Part shown: in pieces, positions 1-7,476 of the stretch | Layout: every line of letters starts with the position of its first letter | Numbering within the stretch: position 1 is the stretch's first letter | Origin: Candidatus Hodarchaeaceae archaeon | Lineage (GTDB): Archaea; Hadarchaeota; Hadarchaeia; Hadarchaeales; Hadarchaeaceae | DNA: 33,415 nucleotides | Assembly (NCBI GenBank): GCA_030016755.1 | Contig: JASEJC010000005.1 | Span: 1-33,415 of the forward strand | Direction of reading: 5' to 3' | Notes under the pieces: model-generated | The model's input: the letters and a program-made list of their open reading frames with translations, nothing else | Told to the model about the DNA's origin: nothing | Databases searched by the model: none | Program-made: the position numbers and the translations under genes

Positions 1-1362
1 GTGATCGGCCCCTCGATTCGCCGTCGCATGCGAGAGCCCCATCGACTTCTGCGCCCGCCCGTCCTGCGCTGGCTCGTCCATCCCCTTCACCACCATCGTG
101 AACCGTTCTGCTTCCTTACCAAATTTCCTCGCGAATCGTGCGGTACCCTCGGCAAGCTTTGCGCCGAAGCCCTCGCGTTTGGCAATCTTTTCGATGCATG
201 CGATGATCGCGTCGGCATTCCCCCACTCCAACTCAATTCCGTCGGTTTCTCGCTTCGTCAGCAACCCACGCTCGTAGCACTCCATCGCGAAGGCTATCAC
301 ACCTCCGCATGAAATTGTGTCGATACCATACAGGTTGCAGAGCCTGTTCGCGTGGATAAGTCCTTCGAGGTCGGCATTCCCACAGCGCCCCCCGAGGCTC
401 GAGAGAGTTTCGTATTCGATCTTTCCCTCCGAGAGCTGTTCGGCACCCGGCACCCGCACGAAGTTCTCGCAGCGCAGCGGGCAGCCGAAGCAAGCGCGAT
501 CCTTGAGCTTGTACTCCCGGACCAGCCTCTCACCCCCGATCCGCGCCGCGCCCTCGAAGACGCCACTCTGGAAGTTGCGGGTTGGGAAGCGCCCGATCTC
601 GCTCATGAGCTCAACTAGGATCGTCGTGCCGTACTTTGTTGTTGATGTCGAGAATTTGTGCAAGAGTAGCCGCCTGCGCGCGGTGTCCGCGAGGCGCTCG
701 AGTCGCTCTAGATTCGCAACTTCGATATCCAGGCCTCCCCGCACGGCAACCGCCTTTAGCCGCTTGGAGCCCATCACCGCCCCCAAACCCGTGCGTGCTG
801 CGGCGCGGTAAGAGGTCATGATGGCCGCGAAGCGGACTAGGTTCTCTCCAGCTTGGCCGATGGAGACGACCTGGGCGTCCCCGCCGTGTTTTTCCTTCAG
901 CTCGGTTTCGGTTTCGAGAGTCGAGCGGCCCCAGAGCTGCTTGGCATCCCTGAGTTCGGCTTTTCCATCCTCGATGAAGAGGTAAACTGGCTTGGGTGAA
1001 CGCCCTCGAACGATAATCGCATCGAACCCAGCATGCTTGAGCTCAGCTCCCCAGTGTCCTCCAGAGTTCGCCTCGCCGTAGATCCCCGTTAGCGGAGACT
1101 TCGCCCCAACTTCATAGCGGCCAGCTTGCGGCCAGATGGTTCCGTTTAGCGGACCGGCCGCAAAGATTAATACGTTTTTTGGGCCGAGGGGGGCGGTGCC
1201 GGGTTTTATCATATCAAACATCAGCCTCGCGCAGAAACCGTTGCCGCCGATGTAGTTCACGGCCAGCTCCTTGTCGAGCTCTTGGGTGGTGGTTTTGCCC
1301 CGAGTAAGGTCGACTTGTAACACCCGCCCAGCGTAACCGCCAATTGGATATTTTTCGGCCAA
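1..1362 (-). CDS. aor: Aldehyde:ferredoxin oxidoreductase (tungsten enzyme), 3' end outside window
   Basis: 454 codons are visible; the C-terminus (about a quarter of a usual ~600-residue protein) lies beyond base 1. AOR-family enzymes oxidise aldehydes to acids with ferredoxin, using a tungsto-bispterin and one [4Fe-4S] cluster. The translation begins AEKYPIGGYAGRVLQVDLT, has the family pterin-binding stretch (GRYEVGAKSPLTGIYGEANS), and carries CFGCPLRC at about residues 291-298, the C-x2-C-x3-C half of the cluster site; the fourth ligand would be off the edge. There is no ATG at the front. The best start is a TTG at 1362, 47 nt after the glnA stop, with an AT-rich TATA-like TTTTTTAAT about 30 nt upstream. 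Family is clear; substrate and sub-family are not. Confidence 0.88.
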   Translation of the reverse strand, partial: MAEKYPIGGYAGRVLQVDLTRGKTTTQELDKELAVNYIGGNGFCARLMFDMIKPGTAPLGPKNVLIFAAGPLNGTIWPQAGRYEVGAKSPLTGIYGEANSGGHWGAELKHAGFDAIIVRGRSPKPVYLFIEDGKAELRDAKQLWGRSTLETETELKEKHGGDAQVVSIGQAGENLVRFAAIMTSYRAAARTGLGAVMGSKRLKAVAVRGGLDIEVANLERLERLADTARRRLLLHKFSTSTTKYGTTILVELMSEIGRFPTRNFQSGVFEGAARIGGERLVREYKLKDRACFGCPLRCENFVRVPGAEQLSEGKIEYETLSSLGGRCGNADLEGLIHANRLCNLYGIDTISCGGVIAFAMECYERGLLTKRETDGIELEWGNADAIIACIEKIAKREGFGAKLAEGTARFARKFGKEAERFTMVVKGMDEPAQDGRAQKSMGLSHATANRGADH

Positions 1363-1409
1363 GATATCACGCCAGTTGGTAGAAGTTGGAGGATTAAAAA
1401 ATTTCTGAA

Positions 1410-2735
1410 TTAAAGCGCTGGCAGTAGCCGCTGAATCTCCCAATCCGAGACTTGGGCTTTGTACTCGTCCCACTCCTGTCTTTTGATGTAGAGAAAGTGG
1501 CTGAAGAGGTGGTTCCCGAGCGCTTCCCGGACTAGGCTGCTCTTCTTCATGCAGTCAAGCGCTTCTCCCAGACTCTCAGGGAGCGAGTCTATACCCAAGG
1601 CCTCGCGCTCTTCTGGGCTCATGTGGAAGATGTCCCTCTCCACGGGTTCAGGAGGCTCGATTTTTTCTTCAATGCCTTTCAGTCCCGCGGCGAGCATGAC
1701 AGTGAATTGCAGATAGGGGTTGCCCGCTGGATCTGGGTTGCGAAGTTCGATGCGGGTGCGCGCCTCCCTGCCCGCGGGAACCCGGATGAACGCGCTGCGG
1801 TTGCGGTTCGCCCAGGAGATGTAAACGGGTGCTTCATATCCCGGCACTAAACGTTTGTAGGAGTTGACAGAAGAAGCAAGGATAGCGCAAGTCTCTCTCG
1901 CGTATTTCAAGATCCCCCCGATGAAGTGAAGAGCGCTTTTGCTGAGCTTGTATGGCCCCTTCGGATCGTAGAAGACGTTCTTACCTTGGAGGGTCATCAA
2001 GGAGAGGTGAGTGTGCATTCCCGAGCCGCAAACGCCGTAGATAGGCTTTGGCATGAAAGTCGCGTAGAGCCCGTGCTTGTAGGCGATGGTTTTGGTGACG
2101 TATTTCATCATCGCCACGCGGTCGGCCGAGCTTATCGCATCCGTGTACCTCAAGTCAATTTCGTGCTGTCCTGGGGCTACCTCGTGGTGCGAAGCTTCAA
2201 CCTCGAACCCCATCGCATTGAGGTAGGTCACGATTTCCTTTCGTACGTTGTCCCCCTTATCGCGCATGAGGTCGAAGTAACCCCCATAATCAGAGGGCTT
2301 GGTGGTAGGGTCTCCCTTCTCGTCGGGCATCAGGAAGAAGAACTCGTACTCGGGGGCTGTGTTGAACACCCAGCCCTTCTTCCGGGTCCGTTCCATGATG
2401 TTCTCGAGCGCCGCCCGCGGGTCACCCTCAAACCGATTTCCCTCGTGGTCGTAAACCTTGCACACCATTCGAGCGGTCTTCAGATCCTCTTGAAGCCATG
2501 GGATAATGACGAATGTATTTGGATCGGGCTTCAGGCGCATGTCTGATTCTTCGATCGTTGCGTACCCCAGCACCGAAGAACCATCGAAGAATATTCCTTC
2601 ATCGAGCGCTTTTTCGAGCTCCGTGGCAGGGATGGTTACATTTTTGACCGTGCCCAGGATGTCCGTGAACTGCAACTGGATGAATTTGATTCCTTCTTTC
2701 TTCACCGCCTGCATTATCTCCTGCTTAGGCACCAT
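1410..2735 (-). CDS. glnA: Glutamine synthetase, type I
   Basis: 441 residues, the usual GSI length. Makes glutamine from glutamate, ammonia and ATP in the cytoplasm. Family signatures seen: FFDGSSVLGYA near residue 50, the ATP/metal region GSGMHTHLSL, NRNRSAFIRVP and NPYLQFTVMLAAG. The segment where adenylylated GSI enzymes carry tyrosine reads IFHMSPEE, so adenylylation is unlikely (GSI-alpha-like). The open frame continues 82 codons upstream, but that part is compositionally unlike protein and runs back over the divergent promoter and L18e; the ATG at 2735 (MVPKQEIMQAV) fits the family. A TTTAAA box at 2767-2772 lies about 32 nt upstream. Monocistronic or weakly linked to aor downstream. 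Confidence 0.96.
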   Translation of the reverse strand: MVPKQEIMQAVKKEGIKFIQLQFTDILGTVKNVTIPATELEKALDEGIFFDGSSVLGYATIEESDMRLKPDPNTFVIIPWLQEDLKTARMVCKVYDHEGNRFEGDPRAALENIMERTRKKGWVFNTAPEYEFFFLMPDEKGDPTTKPSDYGGYFDLMRDKGDNVRKEIVTYLNAMGFEVEASHHEVAPGQHEIDLRYTDAISSADRVAMMKYVTKTIAYKHGLYATFMPKPIYGVCGSGMHTHLSLMTLQGKNVFYDPKGPYKLSKSALHFIGGILKYARETCAILASSVNSYKRLVPGYEAPVYISWANRNRSAFIRVPAGREARTRIELRNPDPAGNPYLQFTVMLAAGLKGIEEKIEPPEPVERDIFHMSPEEREALGIDSLPESLGEALDCMKKSSLVREALGNHLFSHFLYIKRQEWDEYKAQVSDWEIQRLLPAL

Positions 2736-2766
2736 CCAATCCCGCACCCATCTTCGACGTGCCGCA

Positions 2767-2789
2767 TTTAAACTTGGCGTTGATATATA
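2767..2789. promoter_or_regulatory. Divergent TATA boxes between glnA and the L18e operon
   Basis: TTTAAA at 2767-2772 is about 32 nt from the glnA ATG (minus strand). TATATA at 2784-2789 is about 32 nt from the L18e ATG (plus strand). The spacings match archaeal promoters with short leaders. Two genes thus share an intergenic region of only 85 bp. Confidence 0.6.
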
Positions 2790-2820
2790 GTGAAGAATAC
2801 AAATGTGTGTAGGTGTCGGG

Positions 2821-3186
2821 ATGCCAAGACCAACAGGCCCCACGAACCCCGTGCTTCGAGGGCTCGTGCGGCGGCTCCGCAAACAGGGGAAGGAGCAGAA
2901 GGCACAAATCTGGCTGGAGCTAGCGGAGCGCCTCGAGGGGCCTCGGAGATCTAGGGCAGAGGTCAACCTAAGCCAACTCAACCGCTATGCGGCCGAGGGG
3001 AGCACCATCGTTGTCCCTGGGAAGGTCTTGGCGGCGGGCAGATTGGAACATGCCGTCACGGTTGGGGCGTTCAAGTTTTCGGGAGCCGCCAAACGAAAGA
3101 TAACCGCGGCGGGCGGGGAGGCGCTGGCGATCCCACAGCTGCTCGAGCGGAACCCTGGCGGCAAGGGCATCAGGTTAATGGAGTGA
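2821..3186 (+). CDS. rpl18e: Ribosomal protein L18e (eL18)
   Basis: 121 residues. Large-subunit protein of archaea and eukaryotes. The family opening TNPVLRGLVRRLRKQGKEQ, the central VVPGKVLAAGRLEHAVTVGAFKFS and the end with a conserved AKRKI segment are present. The frame could start at 2803, but ATG 2821 (MPRPTGPTNP) matches family length and has GGTG about 10 nt upstream. First gene of the standard archaeal block L18e-uL13-uS9-rpoN; the next start follows 4 nt after its stop. Confidence 0.96.
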   Translation: MPRPTGPTNPVLRGLVRRLRKQGKEQKAQIWLELAERLEGPRRSRAEVNLSQLNRYAAEGSTIVVPGKVLAAGRLEHAVTVGAFKFSGAAKRKITAAGGEALAIPQLLERNPGGKGIRLME

Positions 3187-3190
3187 TTTA

Positions 3191-3616
3191 ATGATAATAG
3201 ACGGAAAAGATTTGGTCCTCGGCAGGCTCGCGAGCTTCGCTGCTAGGCGATTGCTGGAGGGCGAACGAGTTACAGTTGTTAACGCTGAGCAAGTCGTGAT
3301 ATCTGGGCGAAGGGAAGCTACCTTCGATGCCTACGACGCCTGGCTCGAAACCCGTAACCTCACCAACCCGCGCAAGGGACCATTTCACTTAAAGCGCCCC
3401 GAGGAGCTCGTGCGCCGAGCGATCCGAGGGATGCTACCGTTCGACAAACCCCGAGGGAGGATAGCCTTTCATCGCTTGCGCGTGTATCGCGGGGTGCCCG
3501 AGGAGCTGTCGGGCCAGGAGATGGTATCCATCCCGGACGCCAGCTTGCAGCACTTGGGGACGCGACGCTTTATAAGAGTTGGGCAGCTGAGCAAACACTT
3601 GGGGGCGTCGACGTGA
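3191..3616 (+). CDS. rpl13: Ribosomal protein uL13
   Basis: 141 residues, archaeal L13 length. Large-subunit assembly protein. The opening MIIDGKDLVLGRLASFAARRLLEGERVTVVNAE is diagnostic, as are the RAIRGMLPF and GRIAFHRLRVYRGVPEEL stretches. ATG at 3191 with a GGAGTGA ribosome-binding sequence that overlaps the L18e stop, so translation is probably coupled. Its TGA overlaps the GTG start of uS9 (GTGA). Confidence 0.97.
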   Translation: MIIDGKDLVLGRLASFAARRLLEGERVTVVNAEQVVISGRREATFDAYDAWLETRNLTNPRKGPFHLKRPEELVRRAIRGMLPFDKPRGRIAFHRLRVYRGVPEELSGQEMVSIPDASLQHLGTRRFIRVGQLSKHLGAST

Positions 3617-4011
3617 AGGCCGTGCTCGCAACGGGGCGAAGGAAGGCAGCCCTCGCACGGGCGATTGTGAGGGATGGGAGTGGGCGAGTTTTCATCAATC
3701 GCCGCGCGCTCGATGCATATGAACCGGAGCTCGCTAGGTTGAAAATTTCTGAACCCCTGCAGCTTGTACCCGAACTCGCGAAGCGCGTCGACATCAGGGT
3801 TGATGTGGAGGGCGGGGGTTTCATGGGGCAGGCCGATGCTGCGCGCACTGCCATTGCCCGCGGGCTGGTCGAGTGGTCTGAGGACCCGAAGGTGCGGGAG
3901 ACTTTTAAGCAATATGATTGGACATTGATTAAGAGCGACGTGCGCTTCAAGGAGCCCAAGAAACCATGTGGGCGAGGCGCGCGCGCAAAAGTTCAAAAGA
4001 GTTACAGGTAA
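3613..4011 (+). CDS. rps9: Ribosomal protein uS9
   Basis: 132 residues. Small-subunit protein whose basic C-terminal tail reaches the P site. Seen: ATGRRKAALARAIVRDGSGRVFINR at the front, GGGFMGQADAARTAIARGLV in the middle and the terminal ARAKVQKSYR tail. GTG start overlaps the uL13 stop by 4 nt (translational coupling). The RpoN start follows one base after its TAA. Confidence 0.97.
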   Translation: MKAVLATGRRKAALARAIVRDGSGRVFINRRALDAYEPELARLKISEPLQLVPELAKRVDIRVDVEGGGFMGQADAARTAIARGLVEWSEDPKVRETFKQYDWTLIKSDVRFKEPKKPCGRGARAKVQKSYR

Positions 4012-4012
4012 G

Positions 4013-4213
4013 GTGACAGAGCTGAGACCGATTCGTTGTTTTACTTGTGGTAAGCTACTCGCTGACAAGTACGAGCAATTCGAGGAGCGCGTCAAGAAAG
4101 GCGAGGAGCCAAAAAAAGTGTTGGACGACCTCGAGCTCAAGCGCTACTGTTGCAGGGCTGCGCTGCTCACAAGCGTAGATTTCATGGACGAGATAGCAAA
4201 GTTCAAGAAATAA
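4013..4213 (+). CDS. rpoN: DNA-directed RNA polymerase subunit N (Rpb10 homologue)
   Basis: 66 residues, the normal size. Small zinc-binding assembly subunit of archaeal RNA polymerase. The four zinc cysteines are visible: CFTC near residue 9 and the paired CC in YCCRAALL. The open frame extends upstream to 3968, overlapping uS9, but the GTG at 4013 directly after the uS9 stop, with AGGTAAG in front, gives the family N-terminus. Last gene of the ribosomal block; RuBisCO starts 12 nt later. Confidence 0.94.
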   Translation: MTELRPIRCFTCGKLLADKYEQFEERVKKGEEPKKVLDDLELKRYCCRAALLTSVDFMDEIAKFKK

Positions 4214-4225
4214 TTCAGGACCCTT

Positions 4226-5554
4226 ATGCTTTTGAGGAGCAAAGACGCATTTCGGTTTGATCGCATGCCTGCTGAGTGGTATCTCGATTTCGTCGACCCG
4301 AGCTACAGACCTTCTCGCGATGACTTGGTGGTGTTGTTCAGAGTGGAACCGGCCTCAGGCATCAGCATGCGCGAGGCGGTTGGGCGCGTGGCATCCGAGA
4401 GTTCAATTGGAACCTGGACCACCCTCACCACGATGACGCCCGAGAAGCGGCGGCTCATGGCAAAGGCTTACGAGATCAAGGGGCCATGGGTAAAGGTCGC
4501 CTATCCGATGGAGCTTTTAGAGCCCGACAACATGCCACAGGTTCTTAGCTCGATCGCTGGAAATATTTTTGGGATGAAGGCCGTAAGAAATCTAAGGCTC
4601 GAGGACGTTCGGTGGCCGCCCAAACTTATCAAATCTTTCAAGGGGCCCCAGTTCGGAATTGACGGAATAAGGCGAATTTTCAAGGTCAAGGAGAGACCAC
4701 TTACCGCTACAGTCCCCAAGCCCAAAGTTGGCATGAACAGCGAGGAGCACGCTCGAGCGGGCTATGAGGCCTGGATGGGCGGCATCGACCTGCTCAAGGA
4801 TGACGAGAACCTCTCGGGGCAACGCTTCAACCAGTTTGAGCGAAGAGCTAGGCTGTCTTTCGAGATGAGGAGCCGAGCCGAGCGGGAGACCGGGGAGCGA
4901 AAGAGCTACCTCATCAACGTGACAGCCGAAACCCGAGAGATGTTGCGGCGCGCCAAGCTTGTCAAGGAACTGGGCGGCGAGTACGTGATGGTCGACATCC
5001 TCACGGTGGGGTGGGCTGGGGTCCAGACACTGCGCGACGAGTGCGAGGAGCTGAAGCTGGCAATCCATGCCCACCGCGCGTTTCATGCCGCTTTCACCCG
5101 CAACCCCAAACACGGGATGTCGATGCTGGCGCTGGCGAAGGTGGCCCGTCTCCAAGGCGTGGACCAGATTCATATCGGGACGGTTGTGGGTAAGCTGGAA
5201 TCACCAAAAGAGGAGGTACTCGCGCTTCAGCAAGCGATAACGAGCCGGAAGGTCAAGGAGGGGGGGCGGATTCTCCCACAGGGTTGGGATGGCGTCAAAC
5301 CTGTTTTTCCCGTGAGCTCGGGCGGGTTGCACCCAGGGATAATTCCTGAGGTAATCGACATCCTTGGCCGCGACATCATCATCCAAGTTGGTGGAGGCGT
5401 GTGGGGTCATCCCGACGGAGGACGAGCAGGAGCGGCCGCGGTCCGGCAGGCAATCGAGGCTACATTGAAGGGCATTTCACTCGATGATTATGCGCAAACT
5501 CGCAAGGAGCTTCGGGGCGCACTTGGCAAATGGGGATATACTAAACCCAAATAG
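4226..5554 (+). CDS. rbcL: Ribulose-1,5-bisphosphate carboxylase, form III (archaeal)
   Basis: 442 residues, a full-length large subunit with no small-subunit gene. Archaeal form III enzymes carboxylate RuBP made from AMP/nucleosides, giving 3-phosphoglycerate. Catalytic residues look intact: GTWTT, GNIFGMK (Asn123 equivalent), KPKVG near 165 (Lys175/177), LLKDDEN with the carbamylated lysine near 191 and Asp/Glu metal ligands, HAHRAFHA, the loop-6 GTVVGKLE near 319, SSGGLHPG and QVGGGVWGHPDG. ATG 4226 has AGGA 9 nt upstream; an alternative ATG at 4265 is closer to the usual form III start. It lies only 12 nt behind rpoN with no obvious own promoter, so it may be co-transcribed with the ribosomal block. 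Confidence 0.95.
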   Translation: MLLRSKDAFRFDRMPAEWYLDFVDPSYRPSRDDLVVLFRVEPASGISMREAVGRVASESSIGTWTTLTTMTPEKRRLMAKAYEIKGPWVKVAYPMELLEPDNMPQVLSSIAGNIFGMKAVRNLRLEDVRWPPKLIKSFKGPQFGIDGIRRIFKVKERPLTATVPKPKVGMNSEEHARAGYEAWMGGIDLLKDDENLSGQRFNQFERRARLSFEMRSRAERETGERKSYLINVTAETREMLRRAKLVKELGGEYVMVDILTVGWAGVQTLRDECEELKLAIHAHRAFHAAFTRNPKHGMSMLALAKVARLQGVDQIHIGTVVGKLESPKEEVLALQQAITSRKVKEGGRILPQGWDGVKPVFPVSSGGLHPGIIPEVIDILGRDIIIQVGGGVWGHPDGGRAGAAAVRQAIEATLKGISLDDYAQTRKELRGALGKWGYTKPK

Positions 5555-5576
5555 AGCATTACATAATTATTGTTGT

Positions 5577-5654
5577 GGGGCCGTGGGGTAGCTTGGTCTA
5601 GCCTCCCAGCTTGGGGTGCTGGTGACCCGAGTTCAAATCTCGGCGGCCCCACCA
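5577..5654 (+). tRNA. tRNA-Pro (GGG anticodon), CCA encoded
   Basis: Cloverleaf by hand: acceptor GGGGCCG/CGGCCCC, D-arm with GG, anticodon stem CCAGC/GCTGG with loop TTGGGGT (anticodon GGG, proline CCC), T-arm CCGAG-TTCAAAT-CTCGG, discriminator A at 5651, then CCA. No intron. Its last bases are repeated exactly at 7462-7476. Confidence 0.96.
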
Positions 5655-5656
5655 CT
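5642..5656 (+). repeat. 15-bp direct repeat, copy 1 (3' end of tRNA-Pro; putative att site)
   Basis: GGCGGCCCCACCACT covers the tRNA 3' end, its CCA and two further bases. The identical 15 bases recur at 7462-7476, exactly 1820 bp away, on the far side of the phospholipase D-like gene. This is the pattern left by site-specific integration into a tRNA 3' end. Confidence 0.7.
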
Positions 5657-5664
5657 CAAGTTAC

Positions 5665-5670
5665 TTTAAA
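5665..5670 (+). promoter_or_regulatory. TATA box of the PLD-like gene
   Basis: TTTAAA centred about 32 nt upstream of the ATG at 5699, inside the segment between the tRNA-Pro repeat and the gene; the gene brings its own promoter. Confidence 0.5.
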
Positions 5671-5698
5671 CCCCAACTGAATTCATATCGGGTAGAAT

Positions 5699-7456
5699 AT
5701 GCAAAATCTCGCGTTATTCAAAAAGATTTTAATTGCCGCGACTGCCGGGTTGTGCTTACTGAGCTCGACTCGCCTAACGTCAGCGTCTCTTCCCCCGCTG
5801 CCGGACGAAAACCTCTTTTCTGATGGCGATGGGTGGAGCGATTTTCAAGAGCTGATGTTCGGCTCTGATCCACAAATCTCAGACACGGACGGGGATGGCA
5901 TCCTGGACAACAGCGATCGAGATCCTTTAACAGATATTGATATCGAGATCCTCCAGAGCGCTCCTCCCGAATTGGACCACGCAGATATCCGGAATGCCTT
6001 GGATGTTTGGCCACAGCTCTTCGAAAACGCGAAAAATTCGATTTATCTCGAGACCTACTACATCGCCGATTCAATTTCAGACGAGATCATCAACAGCATC
6101 AAAAACGTTGCTAGCAAGGGTGTGAATGTTAAAATCATCTTGGATGAGGGGATGTATTCGAAGAACCGGACGAAGCCCGATGAGCTGAATTTGCACGAAA
6201 ACATCGAAGTCCGAACCCTGCCGGTAAAAACCATGAGTGGTGGGTGGTTGCATGCAAAATACTTCATCATCGATAACGAAGTCGCATACATCGGGAGTCA
6301 GAACTGGAGCTGGACGGCGCTGAACGAGAGCTTAGAAGTGGGAGTTCTGGTGAGAAGCCCAGCGCTGTGTGCGGCCCTGCTAAGCGTTTTCGAGGCCGAT
6401 TGGATCAAAAGTGGTGGCTCGCCCTTACTCTCGGCGGAAAATGATGATAGCGATAACGATGGGTGGCCTGATCCCTACGAGAGCTGGTTAGGTACTGATC
6501 CCCTCAGAGCCGATACAGATAATGACGGAGCAATCGATTCGAGAGATCCAAACCCCTTCGTGCAGCTATCGACCATCGTGCAGGGATCCAAAGTGAAGTG
6601 GCTGCGTCTGGTGGAAACTCCCCCAGTGCCGGAGTTGGACAACCCTTACATTCAAAATACGGAAAACGCCCTCTGTGAGCTCATAGGGTCTGCAACGAAA
6701 ACTATCCGAGCAATGCTTTACTACTACACCACCGGGGGCAATTACACGACTTTGGACAACGCCCTCAGGGAAGCCGCCGCTCGCGGGGTGCGCGTTGAAG
6801 TTCTCGTTTCTGATAAGTATTTCAAACAATGGAGACACTCGCGAGATGCCTTACTCGACTTGGCCGCGGTCCAAAACATCACGGTAAAGACAATCGATAT
6901 CGAGGGGATTGGATTATCCGGCACCAGCGGATGGCTCCACACTAAAACACTATTCGTTGACGACGAGCGGGCTTATGTTGGAAGCGCTAACTGGTTCGCC
7001 CCCCACATGGGACATCAGGTCACCTTGGACGGCTGGCAGCCCGGACCAACCCGTGAAGTGGGGCTGGTCTTCGAAAGCCCGAGAGTTGTTGGGGTCTTGA
7101 CGGAGATTTTTACCCGAGCTTGGGCGAGCGACTACGCGAGACCCGTACTGACTGAGGAATTCGACTGGGTGCCCGTGGCGAGCGCGGTCGGTGCCCTCAT
7201 CGCTTTGCTCGCGGCGGTCATTCTTGGCCGGAGGTTTAGAGGTCTGGGCCGGTGGTATCTATATCAAGAGGGGAAGAGATACGGGCCGGTTAGCACGGCC
7301 CTCCTGCGAAGGTGGATCGAGGAAAGACGTGTTAAAGAGGGCGCTTTGATCTGGCGAAAGGGAATGAAGGATTGGAAAAATGTCTTTGAAACCGAACCCT
7401 TCAAGCGCAAAACGACCAGCACTCGAACCTGTCACATTAGTGCAAATGAAAATTAA
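5699..7456 (+). CDS. Secreted, membrane-anchored phospholipase D-like protein with Ca-binding repeats and a C-terminal GYF_2 domain
   Basis: 585 residues. Order: signal peptide or N-terminal anchor (residues ~8-28), thrombospondin-3-like acidic repeats (DGDGWSD..., DTDGDGILD), PLD half 1 with HAKYFIID near 184 (HxKx4D), a second acidic repeat block (DNDGWPD, DTDNDGAID) near 260, PLD half 2 with HTKTLFVD near 413, a transmembrane helix near 490-510, then a short domain WYLYQEGKRYGPVSTALLRRW...GALIW resembling bacterial GYF_2/DUF4339. Both HKD sites are complete, so phosphodiesterase activity is likely; the substrate (phospholipid, nucleic acid or other) is unknown. The body would be extracytoplasmic and the GYF-like domain cytoplasmic. 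ATG 5699 has only a weak GGGTAG upstream. It is the only gene between two copies of the tRNA-Pro 3' end, suggesting acquired cargo. Confidence 0.88.
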   Translation: MQNLALFKKILIAATAGLCLLSSTRLTSASLPPLPDENLFSDGDGWSDFQELMFGSDPQISDTDGDGILDNSDRDPLTDIDIEILQSAPPELDHADIRNALDVWPQLFENAKNSIYLETYYIADSISDEIINSIKNVASKGVNVKIILDEGMYSKNRTKPDELNLHENIEVRTLPVKTMSGGWLHAKYFIIDNEVAYIGSQNWSWTALNESLEVGVLVRSPALCAALLSVFEADWIKSGGSPLLSAENDDSDNDGWPDPYESWLGTDPLRADTDNDGAIDSRDPNPFVQLSTIVQGSKVKWLRLVETPPVPELDNPYIQNTENALCELIGSATKTIRAMLYYYTTGGNYTTLDNALREAAARGVRVEVLVSDKYFKQWRHSRDALLDLAAVQNITVKTIDIEGIGLSGTSGWLHTKTLFVDDERAYVGSANWFAPHMGHQVTLDGWQPGPTREVGLVFESPRVVGVLTEIFTRAWASDYARPVLTEEFDWVPVASAVGALIALLAAVILGRRFRGLGRWYLYQEGKRYGPVSTALLRRWIEERRVKEGALIWRKGMKDWKNVFETEPFKRKTTSTRTCHISANEN

Positions 7457-7461
7457 AGCTA

Positions 7462-7476
7462 GGCGGCCCCACCACT
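7462..7476 (+). repeat. 15-bp direct repeat, copy 2 (distal att-like copy)
   Basis: Same GGCGGCCCCACCACT as the tRNA-Pro 3' end. It overlaps the first two bases (plus-strand order) of the MMPL gene's stop codon at 7475-7477. If the PLD segment integrated at tRNA-Pro, this copy is the original 3' end of the tRNA, which would once have directly faced the MMPL gene. Confidence 0.7.

Noticed and set aside
317-811. Plus-strand ORFs in 1-820
   Set aside because: They are shadows of the minus-strand AOR gene, whose own frame is open from 1362 to base 1 and has family motifs and the cluster cysteines.
2736-2981. 82-codon N-terminal extension of glutamine synthetase
   Set aside because: It reads through the divergent promoter and L18e, and GSI proteins do not have such an extension.
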